A stretch of DNA of 64,000 nt from positions 248,001 to 312,000 of the forward strand of contig NZ_BAABRO010000005.1 of NCBI RefSeq assembly GCF_039545035.1, given 5' to 3'. The stretch comes from Novipirellula caenicola (GTDB lineage Bacteria; Planctomycetota; Planctomycetia; Pirellulales; Pirellulaceae). Made by a program: the position numbers and the translations under genes. Shown piece by piece: positions 54,361 to 63,680 of this stretch (the first letter of the stretch is position 1; every line of letters starts with the position of its first letter). The notes below the pieces were generated by a model. That model was not told the origin of the DNA, searched no databases, and worked only from the letters and a program-made list of their open reading frames with translations.

Positions 54361-57126
54361 TTAGGCTTCCAGCAGTCGCGCCAACGTCATCGCCAAGCCT
54401 CGCAGCGCATCGTTGTCCGGCAGACTGATCGTCAATTGCGGACGACCTTGGCTGTCGGTTTCGACACATTCACTCAGTCGCTCGCTCAATCGATCGACCG
54501 TTTCGCTTGATGGAGGGGTGTCCCCCGGCTTGTTGATCAATTCCCCGGCCAACGCAAGTGCGGCTCCGACAAGCTGGCCGCTCGCAGCCGAAACTTTTTC
54601 GCGTCGCTGACGCAACGCTTCGGTTTCCGCCTCGACCCGTCGCTGTTGGCTCTGGTCCACCGGCGCGGTCAGCGTGGGGCCGATGATTTGCTCAAGCCGC
54701 CGTTTCAACTCCTCCATACCACTGAACAATTCGACCGACTCGACATCACTCTGCATATCGAGCGACGCATTGGCCAAGTCCTGCTTGGATGCCAACGTGT
54801 CCAACAACTTCTCTTCGATCGTTCCCGTGGTCACCAGTTTGTAAACGTGCACAGGATTCTTTTGCCCCATGCGGTGAGCTCGCGCAATCCGCTGCTCCAA
54901 CACCGCTGGGTTCCACGGCAGATCGACGTTGATCACCGTGTTGGCACTCTGCAAGTTCAACCCCGTTGAACCGGCGTTGGTCATCAGAATCACCCGGCAC
55001 TCGGGGTCGTTTTGAAATTGAGCCACAATTGCAGCCCGCTTCTTCTGAGGCACTTTGCCATCGAGCCGTACAAAGTCGCATCCGATTTGATCCAACCGCC
55101 GCTCGACGCGATCGAGCATCCGTCGCCATTCGCTGAACAATACAATCTTGCGAGTGGGATCGGCAATCAATCCTTCAAGCAGCTCGCCGAGTCGTTCTAG
55201 TTTGCTGCTGTATTCTTGGTCCTGTTGATCGATCAGGTACGTGCTGTCAGCGACCATCCGGGCCATTGCCAATGCGCGACGCAGACGCAACATGTCGATT
55301 TCGGTTAGAAATTTCTTCGCGGTGATTTGGGCAACCACCTTCATGTTGCTGTCGTGAATTTCCAGTTGTTCCGCCGTCGGTACAATTCGCACGATTTCAT
55401 CGGTCCGCTCCGGCAATTGTTTTGCGACTTCGGCCCGTGTTCGCCGCAGCAGGATGGGCTGCATCGTTTCGCGAAGCTGATCCAGTCGTTGGTACCCGAG
55501 CGTTTTTCCTTTCTCGTCAACAACTCGATGACGATGAAAGAATTGATAGGCGGGTCCAAGACGCTGTTCGTCCACAAATCTCGCGACCGTAAACAACTCG
55601 CCAAGATTGTTTTCAAGCGGAGTGCCCGAAAGCACCAATCGATAAGGACTTTGCAGCGTCCGAATCATGTTGCTGGTTTTGGACTCCCAGTTTTTGATTC
55701 GCTGGCCTTCGTCCAAAATGATCAAATCCCACGGGGTTGATTCCATTGCCGTCAGATCTCGCAACACCTGTTCGTAGTTACAAATGGTAAAGAAGGCGTT
55801 GCTGCGATATTGTTCCGCCCGCTCGGCACCGGTCCCCAGCACAATCTGCACGCTGCGGCCACTGAACCGCTCGATCTCGCTTCGCCATTGACTCTTCAGC
55901 GATGCCGGACAAATCACCAGCACACGTTTGATATCGGCCAACCGAGCGAGCAATTCCGCAGTTCCGATCCCTTGAATCGTCTTGCCCAGCCCCATGTCGT
56001 CGGCCAGGATCGCACGTCCGGCACCCACGGCGAACGCGATCCCATCGAGTTGGTAAGGCAACAGTTTGGCGTCCAGCAATTCAGTTCGCAGCGAATGTTT
56101 GGCGGGATTGCGGCGAATCTCATCACATTGCGATTGCAGATGCTTTTGCACCAATGCACGCTGAAGGTAATCCTCGGCATCGGGGTAAAGATGAACGGGG
56201 TGACCAGCGTGTTCGAGCGCCTCGATCCGCCGCATCGCCTCTTGTCCATCACGCAAGGACTGCTCACCGGCTTGATCCACGATTTCTTCGACTGTTGGAT
56301 CGAGCTTCGTCGGCAAATTAAATCGCAAACCAAAATCGTCGCCGTAGTGCAAACGCAAAGACAAATTGTTGCGTTGGTAAGGTGTCGCTAACTCCGACTT
56401 TTTGAACCGACGTGAAATTTTTTCCAGCACATGAAAGACGTGCTTACACGTTCCCAGTGAGTTCGTGCGAAAGTCGGGACAAGAGCAATACGATTGGCCC
56501 GGCTCGGTCCCACGCAGAGCGACACGATAGGACTTGCCCGACGTTTTGCTGGTGACCACATAGTCGGTCCAAGGTTTTGACGAATCGGTGGTGCGGACCA
56601 TCATCGGTTCTTCGACCGCCCGCTGCCGACGTTCGGCCAAGGCACGTTCGCGCAATTCATCATGCGTCAGATTTTCGAGCGGCACCGATTCATCCGGTGG
56701 CGCTGCCAGACCAAGGACACTTTTGGCTTCCAACAGATGCGACAAAGCCGCGGCCAGATGGACACACGCGGTTTCGCACTGATCACAATTGGGCTGCAAC
56801 TGTTTCGAGCGAGCCGATTGAAGAGTAAATGTCGCGATTGCACGCCCGCCTGGGACGTCGGAATCATGAAACCGGACGCGGTACAGGTCGCCGCCCAGGA
56901 AGACATCTTCTTCGGAATCGATTTCGAAGGCCCGGTTGCTTTCGCGGAGCAGTTCGGGGCCTTGTTCACCGAGCAATTGACAGGCTTGGTAGTAGGTCAG
57001 CGAAGCAAGTCGCTGATGGAAGGGGTTTCCCTTGGCTTTTTTGCGATTCGCAGGCTTACTTTTTGCGTCCGAGCGGCTGGATTTGGACTTTGATTTCGAT
57101 CGAGTGGACTTTGATTGGGTCGCCAT
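54361..57126 (-). CDS. SNF2-family helicase with SWIM zinc finger
   Basis: The start is placed at ATG 57126 (MATQSKSTRSKSK); 16 extra residues upstream are possible. It is 921 aa. A Lys/Ser-rich N terminus is followed by a SWIM zinc finger, YCSCPDFRTNSLGTCKHVF (CxC...CxH). The SNF2 ATPase domain has LADDMGLGKTIQG (Walker A), ILDEGQRIKNW (motif II, DEGQ in place of DEAH), LVLSGTPLENN, and in the helicase C domain LMTNAGSTGLNLQSANTVIN and QRIARAHRMGQ. It is a DNA translocase of the bacterial HepA/SNF2 type, probably in repair or chromatin-like remodelling. The partner is unknown. Confidence 0.93.
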   Translation of the reverse strand: MATQSKSTRSKSKSKSSRSDAKSKPANRKKAKGNPFHQRLASLTYYQACQLLGEQGPELLRESNRAFEIDSEEDVFLGGDLYRVRFHDSDVPGGRAIATFTLQSARSKQLQPNCDQCETACVHLAAALSHLLEAKSVLGLAAPPDESVPLENLTHDELRERALAERRQRAVEEPMMVRTTDSSKPWTDYVVTSKTSGKSYRVALRGTEPGQSYCSCPDFRTNSLGTCKHVFHVLEKISRRFKKSELATPYQRNNLSLRLHYGDDFGLRFNLPTKLDPTVEEIVDQAGEQSLRDGQEAMRRIEALEHAGHPVHLYPDAEDYLQRALVQKHLQSQCDEIRRNPAKHSLRTELLDAKLLPYQLDGIAFAVGAGRAILADDMGLGKTIQGIGTAELLARLADIKRVLVICPASLKSQWRSEIERFSGRSVQIVLGTGAERAEQYRSNAFFTICNYEQVLRDLTAMESTPWDLIILDEGQRIKNWESKTSNMIRTLQSPYRLVLSGTPLENNLGELFTVARFVDEQRLGPAYQFFHRHRVVDEKGKTLGYQRLDQLRETMQPILLRRTRAEVAKQLPERTDEIVRIVPTAEQLEIHDSNMKVVAQITAKKFLTEIDMLRLRRALAMARMVADSTYLIDQQDQEYSSKLERLGELLEGLIADPTRKIVLFSEWRRMLDRVERRLDQIGCDFVRLDGKVPQKKRAAIVAQFQNDPECRVILMTNAGSTGLNLQSANTVINVDLPWNPAVLEQRIARAHRMGQKNPVHVYKLVTTGTIEEKLLDTLASKQDLANASLDMQSDVESVELFSGMEELKRRLEQIIGPTLTAPVDQSQQRRVEAETEALRQRREKVSAASGQLVGAALALAGELINKPGDTPPSSETVDRLSERLSECVETDSQGRPQLTISLPDNDALRGLAMTLARLLEA

Positions 57127-57260
57127 ATTCCAGCCGTCTCCTTGCCGATGGATACCATGAAAATTGATTTGCATCTAATAGAATGGCGTCAAAGTGAACC
57201 AGCAAGCGACGGCGGGGGTCATGGTAAGATAGGTAACCCAAAAAACCTGTTAGAGGACAC

Positions 57261-57289
57261 TTGGACAAAGCGGCAGAGGAAGCTAAACT
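57261..57289 (+). promoter_or_regulatory. Sigma-70-type promoter of the tRNA-Arg gene
   Basis: TTGGAC (-35, 57261-57266), a 17-bp spacer and TAAACT (-10, 57284-57289), with the tRNA starting 11 bases after the -10 box. The spacing is ideal for a stable RNA promoter. Confidence 0.75.
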
Positions 57290-57300
57290 CTGGGCATCAC

Positions 57301-57374
57301 GCACCCGTAGCTCAACTGGATAGAGCATCGGTCTTCGGAACCGAGGGTTGGGGGTTCGAATCCCTCCGGGTGTA
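57301..57374 (+). tRNA. tRNA-Arg (anticodon TCG)
   Basis: It folds as a standard cloverleaf. Acceptor arms GCACCCG and CGGGTGT pair with one wobble. The D arm is GCTC/GAGC, the anticodon stem TCGGT/ACCGA with loop CTTCGGA (anticodon TCG at 57335-57337), and the T arm GGGGG-TTCGAAT-CCCTC. CCA is not encoded. It reads CGA and related arginine codons. The sequence to its right changes to plasmid-like genes, so it may be an integration site. Confidence 0.95.
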
Positions 57375-57377
57375 CTT

Positions 57378-57422
57378 AAACCCGTTTTCGACGCGTTCCA
57401 CCGCGTCGGAATCGGGTTTTTT
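57378..57422 (+). terminator. Strong rho-independent terminator of tRNA-Arg
   Basis: Arms of 18 bases (AAACCCG..CGACGCG and CGCGTCG..CGGGTTT) with a 6-base loop, 16 Watson-Crick pairs and one wobble, followed by six T residues. Confidence 0.92.
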
Positions 57423-57783
57423 CGTGCTTTTGCGGCATTGTCGCAGATTTAAGGGATGTCACATCTGCGCGAGCGGCTTTCTTTCGGCTGACTGCGTCGT
57501 GGCGATCGGCGGGTCATTCCGGGTGTAAAACGCCCGATCGACGATGCCCCCGCCCGCACCACCGCGCAAGCTGCCCCGTCGCCGTTGACCGTCCGATGGC
57601 AAAGAATCGTCGATGGGTATAGGTGCACAACACCGGCCTATTTTCGCTCGACATCCGGCAAGACGACTCGCAGTCGGCGACGACTTTGGTTGCGGCAACC
57701 TCGAAGTCATTCCAAGCTTCCAATCGGTCTAGTCACGCATGCCCCCACAAGATGCTCTGTCCCCGATGGTCGTTGAGCAATCA
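57423..57783. other. Junction between tRNA and plasmid-like region, no gene recognised
   Basis: About 360 bases. Several short open frames on the minus strand overlap each other and show no family features. The stretch is more GC-rich than the genes to its right. It is the place to look for an attachment-site core or an integrase remnant, but none could be named. Confidence 0.4.
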
Positions 57784-59010
57784 TCATGGCGAGGGCTGTG
57801 TCCCGAATTCAACATGACTGTGAACTTCATCGCAAAGTAGACATAATTCCAAGTCCATAGGCGAGACGTAAACTCCAGAGTTCTTTTCGGGTACAGAGCG
57901 GTCCGTTGCAATAATCGCGCAAGTTTCATTTCCCTGTCTAGCAAGAACAGGCGGGAACAGGTGAAGGTTTTGACCGTTAAGCAAGTCTGTGTTCGCCCCT
58001 TTATTAGTTTGTTTGATTTTGAAAACCTCCATCATCTCGCGTTCAGCGGAAAATGTGAGCCGAGTCACTTTGTCTGGACGCAGCAACATGCAATGAATCT
58101 GCACTTCCGTCCGCCTTGAAGGTAGAACTTCTAACGGAAGCGCGTTCTTTCTCTTAAGCAGCAATAACTCATCTTCGACGAAGTACTCGGGCTCGGGATT
58201 TGGGATTCGTAAGATTTCAAACCGACTTGGGTCTTCGGCATAAACGCCAGCCAAATATTGTGAAACGTAGTGCCATGTCATCAAACAGGACGCCTTGTGG
58301 CATTGGTCAAGAACCGCCTCGTCAGCCGTCAAAATTGTCGTTTCTTCGCCCAAAGCAATCGCACGGACGAAAGCTGACACGACAAGGTATTCGTCGTTTA
58401 CTTTATGCTCCGCTAGCTTAGAACTTTTGCCTTGCTTCGCAAGTAATTGAGCGCGAGTCGTTCCTACTCCCTGCAGAATATTGCTAACTTCCTGATTTGA
58501 TGGAGACCGACCGTTCTCCCGGATAAACCGCTCCCGAACGATTTCCGCAAAAAATTTGCGGCTTCCTAGGAGTGATACATAGTATTGAATTGTATGCCAG
58601 ATTTCGGACGGTGGTTGAAATAAGAGATTAACAGGATCGGTCACTCCATCACGCTGGCCCTTCACAATAGCACGAATCTGTTCGTTCTTGACTTTCTCGT
58701 CTTGTAGCCACCACTCCAATTCGTCAAGAATTGGCGGAATGATGGTCAATCGATCATGCTCAATTAACGCATCCCAAATTCGAGAATCTGTTTCCGAAAT
58801 AAATAGCGAAGTGTCACAAAATACACTGCCGCCTTCACGAAAGCGGATTGAATTCGCGATTGTTTGAGGATCGAATGGAAACTTTTGCATAACATGGCCA
58901 AGGCGACAAATTGGAATCGCACCTGCGGGCACGCTGCCCACTGTAGGCATTTGAATGGTCCCGCAAATACGCGAGTCCATCTGGCTGGCTACTCTTGGAT
59001 CTTTGGACAT
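57784..59010 (-). CDS. PIN-like domain protein
   Basis: The start is ATG 59010, with GAGGAGAA as ribosome binding site; 408 aa. Acidic residues fit a PIN nuclease: Asp66 (SVFCDTSLF), Glu87 (PPILDELEW), Asp196 (VNDEYLVVSAFVRA) and Asp220 (TTILTADEAVLDQ). The C-terminal about 170 residues are a separate domain without a known match. PIN proteins are Mg-dependent ribonucleases found in toxin-antitoxin and defence systems. No antitoxin-like small gene lies next to it. It sits in the plasmid-like region and its role is unknown. Confidence 0.65.
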   Translation of the reverse strand: MSKDPRVASQMDSRICGTIQMPTVGSVPAGAIPICRLGHVMQKFPFDPQTIANSIRFREGGSVFCDTSLFISETDSRIWDALIEHDRLTIIPPILDELEWWLQDEKVKNEQIRAIVKGQRDGVTDPVNLLFQPPSEIWHTIQYYVSLLGSRKFFAEIVRERFIRENGRSPSNQEVSNILQGVGTTRAQLLAKQGKSSKLAEHKVNDEYLVVSAFVRAIALGEETTILTADEAVLDQCHKASCLMTWHYVSQYLAGVYAEDPSRFEILRIPNPEPEYFVEDELLLLKRKNALPLEVLPSRRTEVQIHCMLLRPDKVTRLTFSAEREMMEVFKIKQTNKGANTDLLNGQNLHLFPPVLARQGNETCAIIATDRSVPEKNSGVYVSPMDLELCLLCDEVHSHVEFGTQPSP

Positions 59011-59224
59011 GGTAATTCTCCTCGAAAACACGACAGCAATTGAACCGCGAAGGTTCGCTGAGCGAAAGCGGTCCAATTCCCGTTTAGGCTCAGCTCCCTT
59101 TCGCAGTGGATCACAGACTCATAGTTTGTGACAGATTACACGGATTTCGCTCAAAACATGACATTTGTTACACGCGTCCCCAATTGACACGGAGTGGGCG
59201 TTGTCTTGCAGCCTCACTTAACAC

Positions 59225-60220
59225 TTACGCTAGAGAGTACTGTGGTCCAGGTTCTCGTTGCTTCAAGACCTCGTTCCAATCTTCGCCGCGTTGAACAGGC
59301 CGATGGTCAACAAATTGCAAATCAGTTCGTTCCGTCTGAATGACCATCTCTGAAAGCGTCTGCGTCATACGATCACCGGCCTCATCGTTATCGAACGCTG
59401 CCACAACACGACTCCCCTCCTCCATCCGATTCATGGCAGAGCGGATGAGGGCTGGCTGATCGGGATTGAATTGCCCTGAAATCGACGCCACTCGCGTCTG
59501 ATCTTGTTGTCCATGAAGAACCAGATACGAAACTGCGTCAATGGCGCTCTCGGCAAACGTTAGCACATTGTCGGTTGGCTTACCGGTGCTCATCCACAAC
59601 GATTTACGGCCACCCTTGGAAAACATGTTGACGCCCGGTCCCTTGATCTCAAACCCGGTCAGGCATCGATCATCCGGTGTGGACACATGCGGTGCGCCCC
59701 AGTGTGGGAAGATCACTGATCCGTGTCGTGGAGAGTGACGAATGCAACCCCGCAAGTGATCGCTCAATAGCAACGGGAGCGGGATACCTCGTGTGTCACA
59801 AAGAAAACGATGGTGCGATTCCAACGGCTCGAATTGCGAGTATCGCGAAGCAACACCCAGCAGGTCCGACTCACTGGAGCGAATGGTTGTAGCAAAACAA
59901 TCGCGATATTTCTCTGCAATGATCCCCAAGTTGGCGCCGTTCAAGTAAGGTCGCAGCAATTGCCGAACACGCCCAAGCGAACATCCTGGTTCAACAACAC
60001 GCTGTATAAAATCGATGGCAGTTCCGTTTGATTTGGAGTCATGCACACTGCAATAGACGTAGTGGGCTCCGTTTTGGGCAATGATGATCTTTTCCGCTCC
60101 GGATTGCATCAATACCGAATGCTTCGTGCTTTTGCGACGATCGATGACAAACCCGAATGCGCTCGCAATCAAACTCAGATTAATTTTTTTGAAGGCGTCA
60201 AGTTCGTCAAAGCGATTCAT
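59225..60220 (-). CDS. Toprim-domain protein (DUF3991/TOPRIM, primase-like)
   Basis: A 331-aa protein. The N-terminal half (MNRFDELDAFKKINLSLIAS to about residue 95) is the DUF3991-like, degenerate zinc-finger region of plasmid primase-like proteins. The Toprim domain has Glu224 (LTFAESAIDAVSYL) and the DxD pair Asp277/Asp279 (VVAAFDNDEAGDRM). These proteins are common on plasmids and integrative elements and are thought to work in element DNA replication or transfer. It is 214 bp before the PIN-like gene on the same strand. Confidence 0.8.
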   Translation of the reverse strand: MNRFDELDAFKKINLSLIASAFGFVIDRRKSTKHSVLMQSGAEKIIIAQNGAHYVYCSVHDSKSNGTAIDFIQRVVEPGCSLGRVRQLLRPYLNGANLGIIAEKYRDCFATTIRSSESDLLGVASRYSQFEPLESHHRFLCDTRGIPLPLLLSDHLRGCIRHSPRHGSVIFPHWGAPHVSTPDDRCLTGFEIKGPGVNMFSKGGRKSLWMSTGKPTDNVLTFAESAIDAVSYLVLHGQQDQTRVASISGQFNPDQPALIRSAMNRMEEGSRVVAAFDNDEAGDRMTQTLSEMVIQTERTDLQFVDHRPVQRGEDWNEVLKQREPGPQYSLA

Positions 60221-60372
60221 TGCTTAGCCCCCTCCTCCCACATCCGGCACGGCTAAAAGATTTTATAACCTCACTTCCCCATTGCCATTTGCTCAAATCT
60301 GCATCCTGGCATCGAGGTTGCTGTTTTCCGGTACAAACCCTTTCAGAACGCGTAAAGTCGCTGTAGGAAGAT

Positions 60373-60900
60373 TTATGAGCAAAAGAACGACTGTTCATCC
60401 CATAAGTTTCTTCCAGAACGATTTTTTCGTTCCGCTTGCAGTGCCCGTTTTAGCCTCGTTGTCTCTTCTTCCTGGTTGCTGATCAGTTTCTCAAGTCTGC
60501 TGAACTGTTCTTCCCAGCCCTTGTTGTGATTGGCTTGATGCTCAAGTAGCAAGGTGGTTCGGTTTAACCCGTCCTGTGATTTCGACAATGCTTCCCGCAA
60601 ATCTTCAACTTGCGACTTGTACTGTTCAATCAACTGGTCATTGAGCCGTTGGAGTTCGGAGGGTAGTGGCTTAGAAGGAGATTCGATACGGACGGGCTCC
60701 AATGCATTTTTCCCCTCCTCACGACTGAAATCACAGAGATCGGCATACACCCTCGCCAGCTCGGATGCTTCGATCAGTTTATTGCCATCATCATCAATGC
60801 TGAAGGAGAGTTTGCCACTTTTCATATGCCGGGCAATGGTGGCTCTGCTTTTACCGATGATGCGGGCGGATGCAGATATGGACAGTTTCGTTTGGGACAA
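60373..60900 (-). CDS. HTH/coiled-coil DNA-binding protein of plasmid type
   Basis: A 175-aa protein. The N-terminal helix-turn-helix (SISASARIIGKSRATIARHMKSGKLS, then DDGNKLIEASEL) matches the excisionase/MerR-like HTH found in small plasmid proteins. Residues about 85-160 form a coiled coil (LQRLNDQLIEQYKSQVEDL and later LEKLISNQEEETTRLKRAL). Such proteins sit near plasmid replication genes and may act in partition or copy control, like KfrA. It lies just left of the CATG-rich stretch and reads away from it. Confidence 0.7.
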   Translation of the reverse strand: MSQTKLSISASARIIGKSRATIARHMKSGKLSFSIDDDGNKLIEASELARVYADLCDFSREEGKNALEPVRIESPSKPLPSELQRLNDQLIEQYKSQVEDLREALSKSQDGLNRTTLLLEHQANHNKGWEEQFSRLEKLISNQEEETTRLKRALQAERKNRSGRNLWDEQSFFCS

Positions 60901-61020
60901 TGGAATGGCTCACTCAAATGCTGTTGACACTTGCAAACTACTGCAAACTCATGGCGAGTGACAAGCATTTTTTGATGTCAGTCATCTGTTATGCACATAA
61001 GGAACTGCATTTGGACGACC

Positions 61021-61570
61021 TGTCCATGCACGCGGACATGGCCATGTCGCATCCCGTTCAGGTCCCCCGCGACTCTATTGGGACACGCCGCCTACCTTGT
61101 GATTGCCCGACTATCAACGATGCATGGACATGGTCTCGAAGCTGTAAATGGCCATGTGCACTTTGCCTATCAATGGCCGGACGCTCACGCTTTCATTGTG
61201 CGCTTCTTGGACAGAAGAAATGTCGCATGCTGCGCATGTGCATCAAACCAACCTAGTACATGTTCATCGCACGTTTAAAATGTCGCGTTTCTCACGTTTG
61301 GACAGGGTGCATCGTTTTTAGACATGCCCATGTTCATGGCCACCACGCATGTTCATGTCACAAGGTGCGCATGCGCGTTTGGCGGATGTTCACGGCAGAT
61401 ATTCACCTATCTGTCCCGTCATGGTGTGCATGTACGGTGTGCATGCTCACGACCGTGCATTTTTTCCAATCTGTTCCGCTGCATGCCTTTGCTTTCTGCG
61501 ATTTGTCGCGCACCGATGACAATGAGCGTGTACGTCGTGCATGGCCATGTTGCAACATGTACAGCAAGAA
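61021..61570. repeat. CATG-enriched non-coding stretch, possible plasmid origin
   Basis: By direct count about 22 CATG sites fall in 550 bases, where about two are expected by chance. Longer words recur: ATGGCCATGT three times (61038, 61148, 61541) and GGTGTGCATG twice at a 13-bp step (61423, 61436). The larger gap (60901-61928) has no gene with recognisable features. It lies between the HTH plasmid protein and the RepC-like gene, the place where an origin, iterons or a partition site could be. It could also be a binding or methylation target array. Confidence 0.55.
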
Positions 61571-61928
61571 ACACTCGAAAACTGTGCAAGAATCGTGTAG
61601 GGTGGTTTGCAGTTGGCTCGAATCAGTGCCAGCTATTCTCTGAGAACGCGAGCGTTCTGCTGCGTTTTTTCCAACGATTAACAACCATCAAGAAGAGGAG
61701 GGCGACATCTCGAAAGAAGTCTGACCAAGAAAGCAAAAGACCACCGTTGGTAGCGGCGGTCTATGAAAGAGGAGCGTAATGTGATCTCCGAGAGCTTGGA
61801 TTTCACGGTAGCGCGAATCAGTACGTCATGCAAGTCAAAAAGTGATTCTGCAAAGGTTATCCCTATGCCGATTCCCTGGAGTTTTACATGACCGCTTGGA
61901 TCACCGATGAGGGAACGCCAAATATGAC

Positions 61929-63167
61929 ATGGAAGAACATTATTCAACGACCACCGAGTATTCCCATTGCCGTGCGGGTCGCATCGCGAGCTATCGCCAT
62001 CGTGACCGCTATGAGCTGTTTTGCGAATTCGTAGGCATTGAGCAGGGCGTAAATCGCTACGAACTTTTATTGCTCGTCAAGAAGTTGGGCAAAGGTGGTG
62101 GCTTTACGCCGCGCATGATCCAGCTACTTGACCATTACATGGCGTTTACTCAGGCGCAGGACTGGCAGGAGGGGAGTCGTCCGATCGTTTACCAGTCCTT
62201 GAGCCGCACCGCCCTTGAGCTTGGCGTATCCGAGCGTCAAATTTAAAAGCTAGAAAGCCGATTGTTCGAGGTCGGTGCTATCATCTGGAACGATTCCGGA
62301 AACCATAAGCGACATGGTTATCGTGACAAAAAGACAGGTAGGATCGTCTACGCCTTCGGCGTTGACCTTTCTCCACTCGCTGCGATCAGAGCGGACCTGG
62401 AGAAGAAGCTTGCCGAGAAACAAAGCCTTCAACTACAGTGGATGCAAACAAAGCGAAAGATCAGTTGGTATCGCAGTCAGATCCGCGCCATGATGTCAGC
62501 CAAAGCCGAGGAGGGGAGTTGTGTTATCGACGCGCAGGCATGCTATGAGGAGATTGCCATTCAAATTCGCACTCATCTCGGTTTGCCGGAACTGATCATT
62601 CTCTGTACACGCCACAAAGAATTATTCGATGAACTCGACAGTCAATGGTCAAAGGTTGTTGTAGATGCAAGTGCCGCTCTTGATGAGAAGGAAGAGGGTG
62701 AAACACTTCCTCCAGTATCGAAAAACAGTTCACTCACAAACGAACAAAAGTTCGCCCACAAACAACCTACCAATCCAATTAATAAATTTAATAAATTAAA
62801 GCGGCTATCGCCGGGAACAGGCTTTCAGGAAAGCAAACAGGAAAAGCCGGTACCTAACAATCGCGTACTCAGCTCAGGGAAAGACCAGATTCAACTTAGT
62901 GAAGTCGTTCATGCAGCAAGCGAAAGGTTCAAAGAACGATTACTCGTCGCCAAACCGACGTGGCCGGATGTCGTTGAAACCGCTTCTCACCTTGCTTCGA
63001 CGCTTGGCATCACCCAAACCGTCTGGGGAAACGCTTGTCAACGAATGGGACGACACGGAGCGGCAGTATGCGTGATGCGGGTCGATCTCGCTTGTCAGCG
63101 AACAAATAACCCCGTTCGCAATCCTCAAGCGTATTTTTGCTCCCTGATGACGGCCGGGTCAGCCTGA
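61929..63167 (+). pseudogene. RepC-like plasmid replication initiator, split by an in-frame stop
   Basis: One continuous frame with a single internal TAA at 62244-62246. Before it: TPRMIQLLDHYMAFTQAQDW and RPIVYQSLSRTALELGVSERQI. After it: KLESRLFEVGAIIWNDSGNH and RIVYAFGVDLSPLAAIRADL. Together they match the N-terminal winged-helix domain of RepC of repABC-type plasmids, where Gln normally stands at the stop (CAA to TAA is one change). The C-terminal part (to 413 codons) has the usual variable linker and a conserved ending. Either half alone would lack part of the DNA-binding domain, so the gene is probably inactive, unless the stop is read through or is a sequencing error. A TTG start after the stop is open but unlikely to matter. 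Confidence 0.72.
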
Positions 63168-63680
63168 TACCAAAAAGTGAAGCCCCGCTAGGACAATTGC
63201 GATGCACAAGCATAGCATTGATATCGCTAGGCGATCATATTTCGTGTTGGCGATACTGCTAAGAACGAAATTATGAGCTAAGACATCTTGTAAAACGTCC
63301 TCGTCGGTCCTGCTCGTAAAGGAGTTAACAAACTGCTCTACGTCGCCATGGGCCAAGATTTCTTTCCAAAAGATAAAACCTGGACGGACAACGCTTTTTT
63401 TCATCATAGAACGAAAAGGATGCTGTGTATCTTTAAGTGTTATTAATCTCGGGAAAACTGTCATAATTGCAAATGCCATTGCCGTTGCAGTAAAGACCAG
63501 CAAAACAGAACCCACGATTTCGCTGCTGTTGGAACAACCGGTTTTGGGAGCGAAATATGCTACGAGTGCGGATGCGAACGTAATTACTACGCCCGCCTTC
63601 GCATCGGCAAAAGCGATGTACTGATTGAGATAGCTATGTGTTTTCCATGCTTGTTCAATTTTACTGATACTGTCCATCAA
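63159..63680 (-). CDS. Pycsar effector-like membrane protein (PycTM, DUF5706)
   Basis: A 173-aa protein. The N-terminal signature LNQYIAFADAKAGVVITFASAL is the DUF5706 hallmark, with three predicted transmembrane helices (about 28-44, 55-76, 150-171). In Pycsar systems this type of effector is activated by cCMP or cUMP and damages the inner membrane of the infected cell. It starts at the ATG overlapping the stop of the cyclase gene, the usual order of cyclase then effector. Its end overlaps the end of the RepC-like gene on the other strand. Confidence 0.8.
   Translation of the reverse strand: MMDSISKIEQAWKTHSYLNQYIAFADAKAGVVITFASALVAYFAPKTGCSNSSEIVGSVLLVFTATAMAFAIMTVFPRLITLKDTQHPFRSMMKKSVVRPGFIFWKEILAHGDVEQFVNSFTSRTDEDVLQDVLAHNFVLSSIANTKYDRLAISMLCLCIAIVLAGLHFLVSG

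Noticed and set aside
57459-57723. Overlapping minus-strand frames beside the tRNA as an integrase remnant
   Set aside because: No integrase motif (Arg, His-x-x-Arg, Tyr) was visible in either frame.
60870-61643. Several open frames in the CATG-rich stretch
   Set aside because: They are rich in His, Cys and Met, as follows from repeated CATG words in every frame; no domain or ribosome binding site supports them.
61678-61947. Minus-strand 89-codon frame upstream of the RepC-like gene
   Set aside because: It has no recognised family and overlaps the likely repC start and leader; coding status could not be supported.
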